Made by a program: the position numbers and the translations under genes. Below are positions 1 through 6,375 of a stretch of DNA of 7,905 bases, in pieces (positions within the stretch are counted from its first letter, which is position 1; every line of letters begins with the position of its first letter). Under the pieces are notes generated by a model that had not been told where the DNA came from, searched no databases, and worked only from the letters and a program-made list of their open reading frames with translations. The stretch comes from Candidatus Peregrinibacteria bacterium CG_4_10_14_0_2_um_filter_43_11 (GTDB lineage Bacteria > Patescibacteriota > Gracilibacteria > UM-FILTER-43-11): positions 1 through 7,905 of the forward strand of contig PFOK01000077.1 in the NCBI GenBank assembly GCA_002792495.1. Reading direction: 5' to 3'.

Positions 1-1
1 T

Positions 2-964
2 AAATATAGTATTCAGGGAGATGTCGCTTATTCAAGGGCTTTAGTTTATCTTGGTAAAGGAAAAATTGATATGAATTCTATGCCGGATGTTGCCATGACT
101 TTGGCCGTAACAGCTCCTTTTACATTGGGTAAAACAACAATCACGAATATTGGGAATTTGCGTGTCAAAGAAACCGATCGCCTGAAGGCGTTGGAAACGG
201 AATTGAAAAAGATAGGGGTGAACGTGGAAACAACCTTTAATTCTATTATTGTTTTGAATTCGAAATTCGAAATTCGAAATTCAAAATTAATCAATACATA
301 TAACGATCATCGTATGGCGATGTGTTTCGCGGTTATGGGCACTAAAATCCCCGGGATTCTTATTGAAAATCCGGATTGTGTGAATAAAACCTATCCCTGT
401 TTTTGGCGTGACTTGGAACGCGCTTACCTTTCGCCCATCCATTTGGGTCAAAAACACCTCGTGCTTACCGGTATGCGTTGTAGCGGAAAGAGCCACTTGG
501 GTAAGCGGATTGCTCAGCATCTTAATCGCCCTTTTGTGGACTTAGACAAAGAAATTGAGAAGGATCAGGAGATGACGGTGGCGGAAATTGTAGAGAGGAA
601 AGGGTGGGAGTATTTTCGTAAAGTTGAACAAAAAATTTGTTCGGTATTCGCTCCACTTTCCTCCGGTAAATCTTTTGTCCCCTCTGTTATCGCGACCGGT
701 GGTGGAGTCGTTTTGAATCCCGATAATATGGAAGTTTTTAAAAAGAACGCTGTGAATGTTTTTATTTTTGCGGATCTTTCCGTTTTGGCCGAACGCCTTA
801 AAAAGAAAAAGGGGAGTCGTCCATCGCTTACCGGTCGGGATTCCGAGATTGAATTGATGGAGGTTTGGCAAAAGCGTCGTCCTCTTTACCTTAAATACGC
901 CGACGTGGTGTGGGACAACACTAGCGGAGAGACGATAAAAGAAAATTTGAATTTTATATTTTAA
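2..964 (+). CDS. aroA-aroK: EPSP synthase-shikimate kinase fusion (AroA-AroK), 5' end outside the window
   Basis: One open frame enters from the left edge and joins two shikimate-pathway enzymes. Shikimate kinase phosphorylates shikimate with ATP; EPSP synthase then adds enolpyruvate from PEP. Both act in the cytosol on the way to chorismate. The first part (to about position 430) is the C-terminal lobe of EPSP synthase: SIQGD, MPDVAMT, RVKETDRL, TYNDHRMAM and NKTYP, with the expected Asp, Glu, Arg, Asp-His-Arg and Lys. After a linker of about 10 residues comes a complete kinase: P-loop GMRCSGKS, FVDLD, YFRKVE, ATGGGVV, lid RPSLTG and KRRPLYLKYAD. Nothing interrupts the join. Compared with remembered class I enzymes, the EPSP synthase lacks roughly 20 residues between YLG and KIDMNSMPD, and a GAAATTC repeat codes for the loop before TYNDHR. 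Any additional N-terminal domain cannot be judged. Stop TAA at 962-964. Confidence 0.93.
   Translation, partial: KYSIQGDVAYSRALVYLGKGKIDMNSMPDVAMTLAVTAPFTLGKTTITNIGNLRVKETDRLKALETELKKIGVNVETTFNSIIVLNSKFEIRNSKLINTYNDHRMAMCFAVMGTKIPGILIENPDCVNKTYPCFWRDLERAYLSPIHLGQKHLVLTGMRCSGKSHLGKRIAQHLNRPFVDLDKEIEKDQEMTVAEIVERKGWEYFRKVEQKICSVFAPLSSGKSFVPSVIATGGGVVLNPDNMEVFKKNAVNVFIFADLSVLAERLKKKKGSRPSLTGRDSEIELMEVWQKRRPLYLKYADVVWDNTSGETIKENLNFIF
256..282. repeat. Tandem GAAATTC heptads inside the aroA part of the fusion
   Basis: GAATTC at 256-261 is followed by three exact GAAATTC units (262-268, 269-275, 276-282). Three units are 21 bp, so the frame is kept and the repeat reads as SKFEIRN followed by SKL. 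It sits in the exposed loop just before the TYNDHR active-site motif. The same heptad, more degenerate, is at 2895-2962. Confidence 0.85.
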
Positions 965-977
965 TTAAAAAAATGGA

Positions 978-1003
978 TATGGATTGTCATCCATACTTTT
1001 TTT
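978..1003 (+). terminator. Intrinsic terminator of aroA-aroK
   Basis: TATGGAT (978-984) and ATCCATA (989-995) form a perfect 7-bp stem with a TGTC loop. It is followed after one base by seven T (997-1003), and it begins 13 bases after the stop codon. The stem is weak in GC (2 of 7 pairs) and an A-run precedes it, so it may work in both directions. Confidence 0.65.
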
Positions 1004-1068
1004 GATGTGTGATGATTCATATTCATACGGCTTATTCGGCGTGTCTTACTTTATATTATGTAATATGT

Positions 1069-1097
1069 TTGACATCTAAAAAAGATTAGTGTATAAT
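1069..1097 (+). promoter_or_regulatory. Consensus sigma-70-type promoter of the VanW gene
   Basis: TTGACA (1069-1074), 17 bases, TATAAT (1092-1097): both hexamers and the spacing equal the vegetative consensus. Expected start near 1104 gives a leader of about 45 nt before the ATG at 1150. It follows the aroA-aroK terminator, so the VanW gene is its own unit. Confidence 0.85.
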
Positions 1098-1107
1098 GTT
1101 GTATTGA

Positions 1108-1122
1108 TCAACCATTGGTTGA
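1108..1122. promoter_or_regulatory. 15-bp palindrome just downstream of the VanW promoter, possible operator
   Basis: TCAACCA (1108-1114), central T, TGGTTGA (1116-1122): perfect 7-bp half sites lying at about +5 to +19. The position suits a repressor site; as RNA it could only form a 7-bp stem with a one-base turn. No regulator gene is visible nearby, so the role is inferred from position alone. Confidence 0.45.
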
Positions 1123-1149
1123 CATAAATAAAAAATAAACTAAAACAAA

Positions 1150-2850
1150 ATGTACAATACCCCTTTTGATGGTCATATATGGCTTAAATATACAAAGTTT
1201 ATTTTTGTTTTTTGGGCAATAGCCTTAGTGGCTGGAGTGGGGGGTTTTTATGCCTATTCTTCGCGCTTCATTGCTTCCAATATCTATTTGGGGGATGAGC
1301 CTGTTTCCGGAATGACTCGGGAAGAAGTTCTGCCCCTGGTTCAATACCATGTTAATGTGTTGAATCAACACAACATTCAAATTGCGGATATGGGCATGAG
1401 GTATGATCTAAAGACTTCTGATATGGGGATTTCTTTTGATGCCGAAAAAACATTGAATTCCCTCTTCCAAAAAAGCCGTTCGGTTAGTCTTAAAGCTCAA
1501 GTATTATCCGCCGAGGAGGCGATTCAGGAAAAACATCAGGTACAGCCCTTTGCCATTATTGATGAAGATCAGATTCGTGCGGCAGTTGAGGAAAGATTGG
1601 CCTATGGTCAATTTTCTATTCAAAATGCTGAGTGGGGTTGGTCCTCTGATTTGGGTTGGGTCCTTCGTCCCGAACGCTCCGGTCGTCAGTTGATTGAAGG
1701 GGAATCGGAACGTATCACTCGGTCGATTGTGGATGGTATTTATGATCTCAGTGATTCTACGGTTTATCGTCCTCATTATAAAATTCTTGAACCTTCTGTT
1801 ACGACAAAATCTTTGGAAGGAATGAGAGATCAACTCAATTTATTCAAAGAGCCCATTACTGTTCACTTTGGGGGCATCGATGAAACCCTTGATATTGTCT
1901 CTGATCCTCTTTTGTGGATTCAATTTGATTATACAGCGAAGACCGTTGGTGTGAATGCCGATCGTATACAAGCCTACGTGGCTGATTTTGCCTCCCGTTA
2001 TAATCTTGAATCTTCCGAGGTTACCGTGACGGCTTTTCAGGAATTCCCTTCGGAATATGCGAAAAATGAAACGTATAAAAAGGCGGTCATTGATGGCGAA
2101 TTTCATTCCGGTCGGCAAATCAACCAGGAGCGGTTGACGAGTGATTTAACGAGTGCCTTTTTTATTCCTCCTGAGCAACGTGGTGTGGAGGTTCCATTCG
2201 ACTCCCTTCCCGTAAAAGTAAATTCAGCCATTCCCGGTGTTGATTTTCCGGATTTGATTTCTGTCGGACAATCGAATTACCATCTTGGGAACACCTCGAA
2301 TCGTGTTCATAATATCAAGCACGCGCTCATGTTTCAGGACCTCGTTGTTATCGCGCCCGGGGAGACCTTTTCTTACGATAAAGTTCTTGGGTGGGTCACT
2401 TTGGCAAAGGGCTATCAGAATGGTCAGGTTATTTTCGGAAATTCCATAGGAAACGTTCCCGGGGGTGGGGTGTGTCAAACTTCCACTACCATGTTTCGTG
2501 CGGCTGTGAACGCGGGATTGCCTATCGTAAAAAGGCAGAATCACAGTTGGGATGTTCATTATTATCAAGATTGGCATGGAGTGGACGCGACGGTTTATCC
2601 TCCCGGAAAAGTGGATTTAATGTTCACGAATGACACTCCCGGTTATATTTTGGTCCATGCTTATGCTGATAGCGATAATGAAATGGCTTTCTTTGAACTT
2701 TACGGTACTGATGATGGGCGTAAGGTCAGCTTTGAGACCGTTGAAAATGTTAAAATCGGTCAGGGGCGTCGTATTGTGACGGATTGGAATATTGAAAGAA
2801 CCGATGGCACGATTGAAAAACGCGAAATCATTTCACAATATCGTCGATAA
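1150..2850 (+). CDS. VanW-family membrane-anchored cell-wall protein (YoaR-like)
   Basis: 566-residue, apparently full-length protein. A single membrane segment (residues about 13-36, after a Lys-containing N-terminus) should anchor it with the bulk outside. NIYLGDEPVSGMTREEV (residues 44-60) is the usual opening of the peptidoglycan-binding-4 (YoaR-like) region, which extends to about residue 340, probably as two copies. The VanW domain follows (about 375-505): GETFSYDKVLG, GGGVCQTSTTMF (438-449), NHSWDVHYY, GVDATVYPPGKVDLMF. The last 55 residues (GRKVSFETVE to DGTIEKREI) resemble the beta-rich tail of many VanW proteins. Domain identity is firm; biochemical role in this family is unsettled, and the name comes from vancomycin-resistance clusters, so resistance should not be inferred. 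No Shine-Dalgarno precedes the ATG, only an A-rich leader. It has its own promoter and converges on the small gene ending at 2999. Confidence 0.9.
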   Translation: MYNTPFDGHIWLKYTKFIFVFWAIALVAGVGGFYAYSSRFIASNIYLGDEPVSGMTREEVLPLVQYHVNVLNQHNIQIADMGMRYDLKTSDMGISFDAEKTLNSLFQKSRSVSLKAQVLSAEEAIQEKHQVQPFAIIDEDQIRAAVEERLAYGQFSIQNAEWGWSSDLGWVLRPERSGRQLIEGESERITRSIVDGIYDLSDSTVYRPHYKILEPSVTTKSLEGMRDQLNLFKEPITVHFGGIDETLDIVSDPLLWIQFDYTAKTVGVNADRIQAYVADFASRYNLESSEVTVTAFQEFPSEYAKNETYKKAVIDGEFHSGRQINQERLTSDLTSAFFIPPEQRGVEVPFDSLPVKVNSAIPGVDFPDLISVGQSNYHLGNTSNRVHNIKHALMFQDLVVIAPGETFSYDKVLGWVTLAKGYQNGQVIFGNSIGNVPGGGVCQTSTTMFRAAVNAGLPIVKRQNHSWDVHYYQDWHGVDATVYPPGKVDLMFTNDTPGYILVHAYADSDNEMAFFELYGTDDGRKVSFETVENVKIGQGRRIVTDWNIERTDGTIEKREIISQYRR

Positions 2851-2894
2851 ACAGCGCACGTATTTATGTGAAATATCGTGGGATCAATATTACT

Positions 2895-2962
2895 TGAAAT
2901 TCGAAATACGAAACTTGAAAACCGACTTGAAATTCCTGGTTTCAAATATCAAATTTCAAAAC
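2895..2962. repeat. Degenerate GAAATTC heptad array with an inverted arm
   Basis: Units in order: GAAATTC (2896-2902), GAAATAC, GAAACTT, GAAAACC, then GACTT and GAAATTC (2929-2935). The right part (2940-2962) is the reverse complement of the same motif (GTTTTGAAATTTG read on the minus strand). TTGAAA and TTTCAA on the two sides of TTCCTGG can pair. It fills the gap between two convergent genes and no reading frame across it looks like protein. Confidence 0.75.
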
Positions 2963-2998
2963 AAAATAGTTTCTCCCGCGCAAATAAAGCCGAGTTAT

Positions 2999-3205
2999 TT
3001 ATTTTTCGCGTTTTTTTTGAAGCCACAACAAATATACAATCTCCAATAATCCTGCTGTATTTATAATCAGAATGGCGACGAACCAGCGGATTTGATTGTT
3101 ACGGCCCGCTTTCCAGAGGGCAATGCCCTTCCAGATCAGACTCCAAATCAGAATGGGGATAAGGAGGTTGGTATTTTCTATGGCGATGTTTTGAAATAAA
3201 GTCAT
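2999..3205 (-). CDS. Small two-helix membrane protein, DUF5652-like
   Basis: 68 residues. Two hydrophobic helices (about residues 9-31 and 41-62) are separated by the polar loop KAGRNNQIRW; the C-terminus QKKREK is basic and probably cytosolic. The pattern LIWSLIWKGIALWKAGRNNQ followed by WFVAILIINTAGLLEIVYL matches my memory of DUF5652, a family of tiny membrane proteins common in CPR genomes and without known function. GAAAGG eight bases before the ATG is the best ribosome-binding site in the window. The ATG overlaps the stop of the upstream 52-residue gene (ATGA), so the two should be translated together. It converges with the VanW gene across the heptad repeat. Confidence 0.8.
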   Translation of the reverse strand: MTLFQNIAIENTNLLIPILIWSLIWKGIALWKAGRNNQIRWFVAILIINTAGLLEIVYLLWLQKKREK

Positions 3206-3360
3206 GATTTTAACCTTTCATAATTCAATAGATAAAACGACATTCCTATTATTATAACGGTTATTGGCACAATTGCCAATTCAATGATCATGCGGATAGT
3301 ATTTTCTGATTTCAGAGAGAAATACGCATTATTTTTTTGAAAGAATCCGTTTTTTGGCAT
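3202..3360 (-). CDS. 52-residue single-pass membrane micro-protein, coupled to the DUF5652-like gene
   Basis: ATG at 3360-3358, stop TGA at 3204-3202. The product begins MPKNGFFQKNNAYFS, has one hydrophobic helix (about residues 24-45, MIIELAIVPITVIIIGMSF) and ends NYERLKS. The TGA overlaps the ATG of the next gene in an ATGA arrangement typical of translational coupling, which is the main reason for calling it. The N-terminus is polar and basic, so it should stay in the cytosol. I do not recognise a family. No Shine-Dalgarno is visible. Its 5' leader runs through the T-rich stretch next to the divergent 16S promoter, so the two units may share regulation. An in-frame ATG at residue 24 would give a bare helix and has no ribosome-binding site either. 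Confidence 0.62.
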   Translation of the reverse strand: MPKNGFFQKNNAYFSLKSENTIRMIIELAIVPITVIIIGMSFYLLNYERLKS

Positions 3361-3377
3361 GAGTTTTATTTTTTTTC

Positions 3378-3406
3378 TTGACTTGGGCTTCGACCTTCAC
3401 TACAAT
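3378..3406 (+). promoter_or_regulatory. 16S rRNA promoter
   Basis: TTGACT (3378-3383), 17 bases, TACAAT (3401-3406), one mismatch to consensus in each hexamer. A T-rich run (3363-3376) directly upstream resembles an UP element. Expected start about 3413. Confidence 0.8.
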
Positions 3407-3414
3407 CTTTTTGC

Positions 3415-3442
3415 TTTATACAAGAAGCGTGGTTTATTTGAA
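3415..3442 (-). promoter_or_regulatory. Possible promoter of the small membrane-protein pair
   Basis: On the minus strand TTCAAA (3442-3437), 16 bases, TATAAA (3420-3415). Start would fall near 3408, inside the divergent 16S promoter region, about 50 bases before the 52-residue gene. The -35 match is modest. Confidence 0.3.
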
Positions 3443-3448
3443 TGTTTT

Positions 3449-3460
3449 TGCTCTTTGAAA
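3449..3460 (+). promoter_or_regulatory. rRNA boxA antitermination site
   Basis: TGCTCTTTGAAA lies about 36 nt into the transcript. It matches boxA of bacterial rRNA leaders (TGCTCTTTAACA in E. coli, TGTTCTTTGAAA in Bacillus, from memory), where NusB and S10 load to prevent early termination. Confidence 0.75.
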
Positions 3461-3652
3461 CCATAGGTAATAAGCATTTTAAATGCAGTAAATATCGCTA
3501 TTTTTTAGAGTTTTAAGCCCGCCAAGTGCGGGCGAGACTTCAAATTTTAAGGTTTAAAGCTTCGGCTTTTGCTTTTGATTTGATTTTACAGGAATATATT
3601 CGCCTCAAAATTTTTGTTTTGAGGACACAATAATTTCAAACTTTTTATATAA

Positions 3653-3718
3653 AGAGTTTGCCCCGGATCTAGTCCGGGGGAACGCTAGCAACAGTTTTAC
3701 TGTCCTGGCGAACTTAGC
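3653..3718 (+). repeat. 16S 5'-end-like sequences inside the leader
   Basis: AGAGTTTG (3653-3660), a 19-nt hairpin, then GAACGCTAGC (3680-3689) reproduces the flanks of the true 16S start, AGAGTTTG (3738-3745), 15 nt, GAACGCTAGC (3761-3770). A second, shorter echo follows: TCCTGGC-GAAC-TTAGC (3703-3718) against TCCTGGC (3747-3753) and GAACGCTAGC. All are in direct orientation. Confidence 0.7.
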
Positions 3719-3730
3719 AAATCTTCATTT

Positions 3731-5206
<1,476 letters not shown>

Positions 5207-5220
5207 CAAGGAGAAACATA

Positions 5221-5253
5221 CCCTGTATCAGGCGTTTTGTTCTGATATGAGGG
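5221..5253 (+). other. Trailer hairpin after 16S
   Basis: CCCT (5221-5224) pairs with AGGG (5250-5253) and TATCAG (5226-5231) with CTGATA (5242-5247), with a small internal loop and a 10-nt apical loop. It starts 15 nt after the mature end and has no T-run, so a processing or protective role is more likely than termination. Confidence 0.45.
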
Positions 5254-5328
5254 GGATGGTCGGGCTCTAAAATCTTGTTGATATTTACTGCATTTAGAAT
5301 ATATAGCTTATAACGATGCAACGAAATA

Positions 5329-5361
5329 ACGATACAGCCATGTAATGGTGTAGCGTTTTTT
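5329..5361 (+). terminator. Intrinsic terminator of the 16S unit
   Basis: ACG-A-TACA-G-CCAT (5329-5341) pairs with ATGG-TGTA-G-CGT (5345-5356) around a GTA loop: 11 pairs with one A-G mismatch and one bulged G. Six T follow (5356-5361). A second T-run is at 5372-5378. It lies about 120 nt after the 16S end and before the convergent lipoprotein gene. Confidence 0.75.
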
Positions 5362-5402
5362 ACTCAATGGGTTTTTTTGTTTTGTTATTTTCTTGAATCA
5401 AT

Positions 5403-5672
5403 TTACAGATCCGCGTCTGTTTTTGGCAGTTCAGGCGGGGTAGGAAGAACGACCGGTAATTCGTTGTTGTCGGTTTCCTCCATTTTTTCATCTTCTTCTT
5501 TGATTCCAATTTCTGAAAATAATTCCTGGCGTGCTTCTTTCAAATGATCTATGGTTTCCGTTTCGGGCGATAATAGTGCCGTTGAAGTTTTTTGATTTGT
5601 GCTACATCCCCCTAAAAAGAAGAAGCTGATGCCTATCATTCCTATGATGACGAGGGGTTTTTTTGGTGCCAT
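5403..5672 (-). CDS. Small acidic lipoprotein, unknown function
   Basis: 89 residues. The N-terminus is a lipoprotein signal: basic start (MAPKKP), hydrophobic core (residues 7-20) and lipobox L20-G21-G22-C23, so Cys23 should be lipidated after cleavage, leaving about 67 residues. The mature part is charged and rich in Glu and Asp (KEEDEKMEETDNN), then ends in a Pro-rich stretch (VVLPTPPELPKTDADL); it looks disordered and I recognise no domain. The gene lies 62 bases downstream of the K+ channel gene on the same strand, but a possible promoter of its own is in that gap, so common transcription is uncertain. No Shine-Dalgarno is visible before the ATG. It converges on the 16S terminator. Confidence 0.75.
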   Translation of the reverse strand: MAPKKPLVIIGMIGISFFFLGGCSTNQKTSTALLSPETETIDHLKEARQELFSEIGIKEEDEKMEETDNNELPVVLPTPPELPKTDADL

Positions 5673-5695
5673 AAAAAGATTTTACAATATTTTTT

Positions 5696-5724
5696 ATATT
5701 AATTCACGTCTATGGTTATCGCAA
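5696..5724 (-). promoter_or_regulatory. Possible promoter of the lipoprotein gene
   Basis: On the minus strand TTGCGA (5724-5719), 17 bases, TAATAT (5701-5696), start near 5689, leader about 17 nt. The -35 overlaps one arm of the stem at 5721-5757. Confidence 0.4.
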
Positions 5725-5757
5725 GCGTTTCAGGTTATCTTTTTTCTAAACGCTTGC
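5721..5757 (-). other. 10-bp stem-loop around the channel stop codon
   Basis: GCAAGCGTTT (5721-5730) and AAACGCTTGC (5748-5757) are perfect reverse complements with a 17-base loop holding the TAA stop (5737-5735) of the channel gene. No T-run follows on either strand, so it is not a standard terminator. It could protect the 3' end of the channel message or weaken read-through into the lipoprotein gene. Confidence 0.6.
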
Positions 5758-6259
5758 TTGCTACTATATCTCCTACCGCATCGAGTTCCTCCTCTTGAGC
5801 TTGTATTTCTTTTTCATGTTTTTTGTTCACTTCTCCTTGTTTTTTCAGCTCTTTTTCTTGTTTTTCAAGCTCTTCTTCCTGTTCTTTGATTTTACGGTGT
5901 TGAAGCTCGAGTTTGTGTTCCGCTTTTTCAATCTCTTCGTCTTGTTTTCTCTGCTTGCGTTCCATGTCGTAGATTCTGTGATAGACACGGTTTGTTTCGT
6001 ACTTCGCCACGACTGAAAAAGTATATAGAACGATCGGAATAATACTCATCGAATAGATGATTGTTATAATTTTGCTTAGTGCGTGAGTGGGCGTAAAATC
6101 GCCGTATCCAACTGTTGTTGCCGTCATGGTCACAAAGTAAAATGAATCAATCAGTGACCATCCTTCCATCCAACTGAAGATCAATGTTCCAGTTAGGAGA
6201 AAAAATAAGATAGTGAGAAATAGAAATAGAATGCTGATTTTAAATTCCCGATGGTACAT
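5735..6259 (-). CDS. Two-helix K+ channel subunit with C-terminal coiled coil
   Basis: 174 residues of the ion-channel-2 type. TM1 is about residues 8-30; a pore helix and the K+ selectivity filter TTVGYGD (48-54) follow; TM2 is about 62-85. Such subunits form tetramers that pass K+ through the cytoplasmic membrane. Instead of an RCK nucleotide-binding domain, the cytosolic tail (about 93-160) is Glu/Lys/Gln-rich with a strict heptad: I96, Q103, I110, L117, I124, L131, L138, N145, I152, L159. Three residues after each core position is mostly Gln (Q106, Q120, Q127, Q134, Q141, Q155). This should be a long coiled coil, probably holding the tetramer together as in bacterial sodium channels; that role is inferred. 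There is no voltage-sensor domain and no visible ligand site. The ATG has only an A-rich leader. A good promoter lies 36 bases upstream. Confidence 0.92.
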   Translation of the reverse strand: MYHREFKISILFLFLTILFFLLTGTLIFSWMEGWSLIDSFYFVTMTATTVGYGDFTPTHALSKIITIIYSMSIIPIVLYTFSVVAKYETNRVYHRIYDMERKQRKQDEEIEKAEHKLELQHRKIKEQEEELEKQEKELKKQGEVNKKHEKEIQAQEEELDAVGDIVASKRLEKR

Positions 6260-6294
6260 TTTTTAAAGTGAATTTATTAAAATTTTATCTTGAT

Positions 6295-6323
6295 ATTGTA
6301 ACATATTATTTGTAATTTTACAA
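6295..6323 (-). promoter_or_regulatory. Promoter of the K+ channel gene
   Basis: On the minus strand TTGTAA (6323-6318), 17 bases, TACAAT (6300-6295), with TGT directly before the -10 (extended -10). Start near 6288 gives a leader of about 28 nt. Confidence 0.65.
6310..6323. promoter_or_regulatory. Palindrome in the channel/queG divergent region
   Basis: TTGTAA-TT-TTACAA, a perfect inverted repeat covering the channel promoter's -35 box and lying just upstream of the likely queG promoter. It could be an operator acting on both genes. AT-rich short palindromes occur by chance, so confidence is low. Confidence 0.35.
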
Positions 6324-6327
6324 GGTT

Positions 6328-6356
6328 TTTATTCCTTTGCTTGTGTACAATAAGAT
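6328..6356 (+). promoter_or_regulatory. Weak candidate promoter of queG
   Basis: TACAAT (6346-6351) is the best -10 but has no -35 at the right distance. The alternative is TTTATT (6328-6333), 17 bases, TAAGAT (6351-6356). Either would start transcription at about 6358-6363, downstream of an in-frame ATG at 6337, which supports translation from 6376. Confidence 0.35.
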
Positions 6357-6375
6357 CAGTTTTAAATATTTTTTT

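Larger units (their letters stand above)
3413..3730 (+). other. 16S precursor leader with serial hairpins
   Basis: About 318 nt between the predicted start and the mature 16S end, with no coding frame. Hairpins: GCCCGC/GCGGGC (3517-3533); AAAGC-TTCG-GCTTT (3556-3569, a C-UUCG-G loop); CCTCAAAA/TTTTGAGG (3603-3624); CCCCGGA-TCTAG-TCCGGGG (3661-3679); ACAGT-TTT-ACTGT (3691-3703). TTTTAGAG (3503-3510) plus GCCCG (3517-3521) can pair with CGGGCTCTAAAA (5261-5272) behind the 16S, a possible but imperfect processing stem. Two segments resemble the 16S 5' end and are listed separately. Confidence 0.6.

Noticed and set aside
1119..1124. Second TTGACA as an alternative VanW promoter
   Set aside because: No -10-like hexamer follows at 16-18 bases; the TTGACA is part of the palindrome.
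1150..2850. Vancomycin-resistance gene
   Set aside because: VanW-domain proteins are widespread without resistance; no vanHAX-type ligase genes are present.
2896..2962. CRISPR array or operator array
   Set aside because: Units are 7 bp, contiguous and degenerate, without spacers; no cas gene is present.
3556..3569. Intrinsic terminator in the 16S leader (UUCG hairpin followed by T-rich bases)
   Set aside because: The stem is only 5 bp and the T-run is broken; boxA upstream would also counter termination.
5207..5328. tRNA or start of 23S after the 16S
   Set aside because: No tRNA T-loop (GGTTCGAATCC) or cloverleaf and no 23S 5' motif can be seen before the terminator.
6337..6375. Upstream ATG giving queG 13 more residues
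   Set aside because: It lies before the likely transcription start and the added residues are not typical of the family; the ATG at 6376 fits better.
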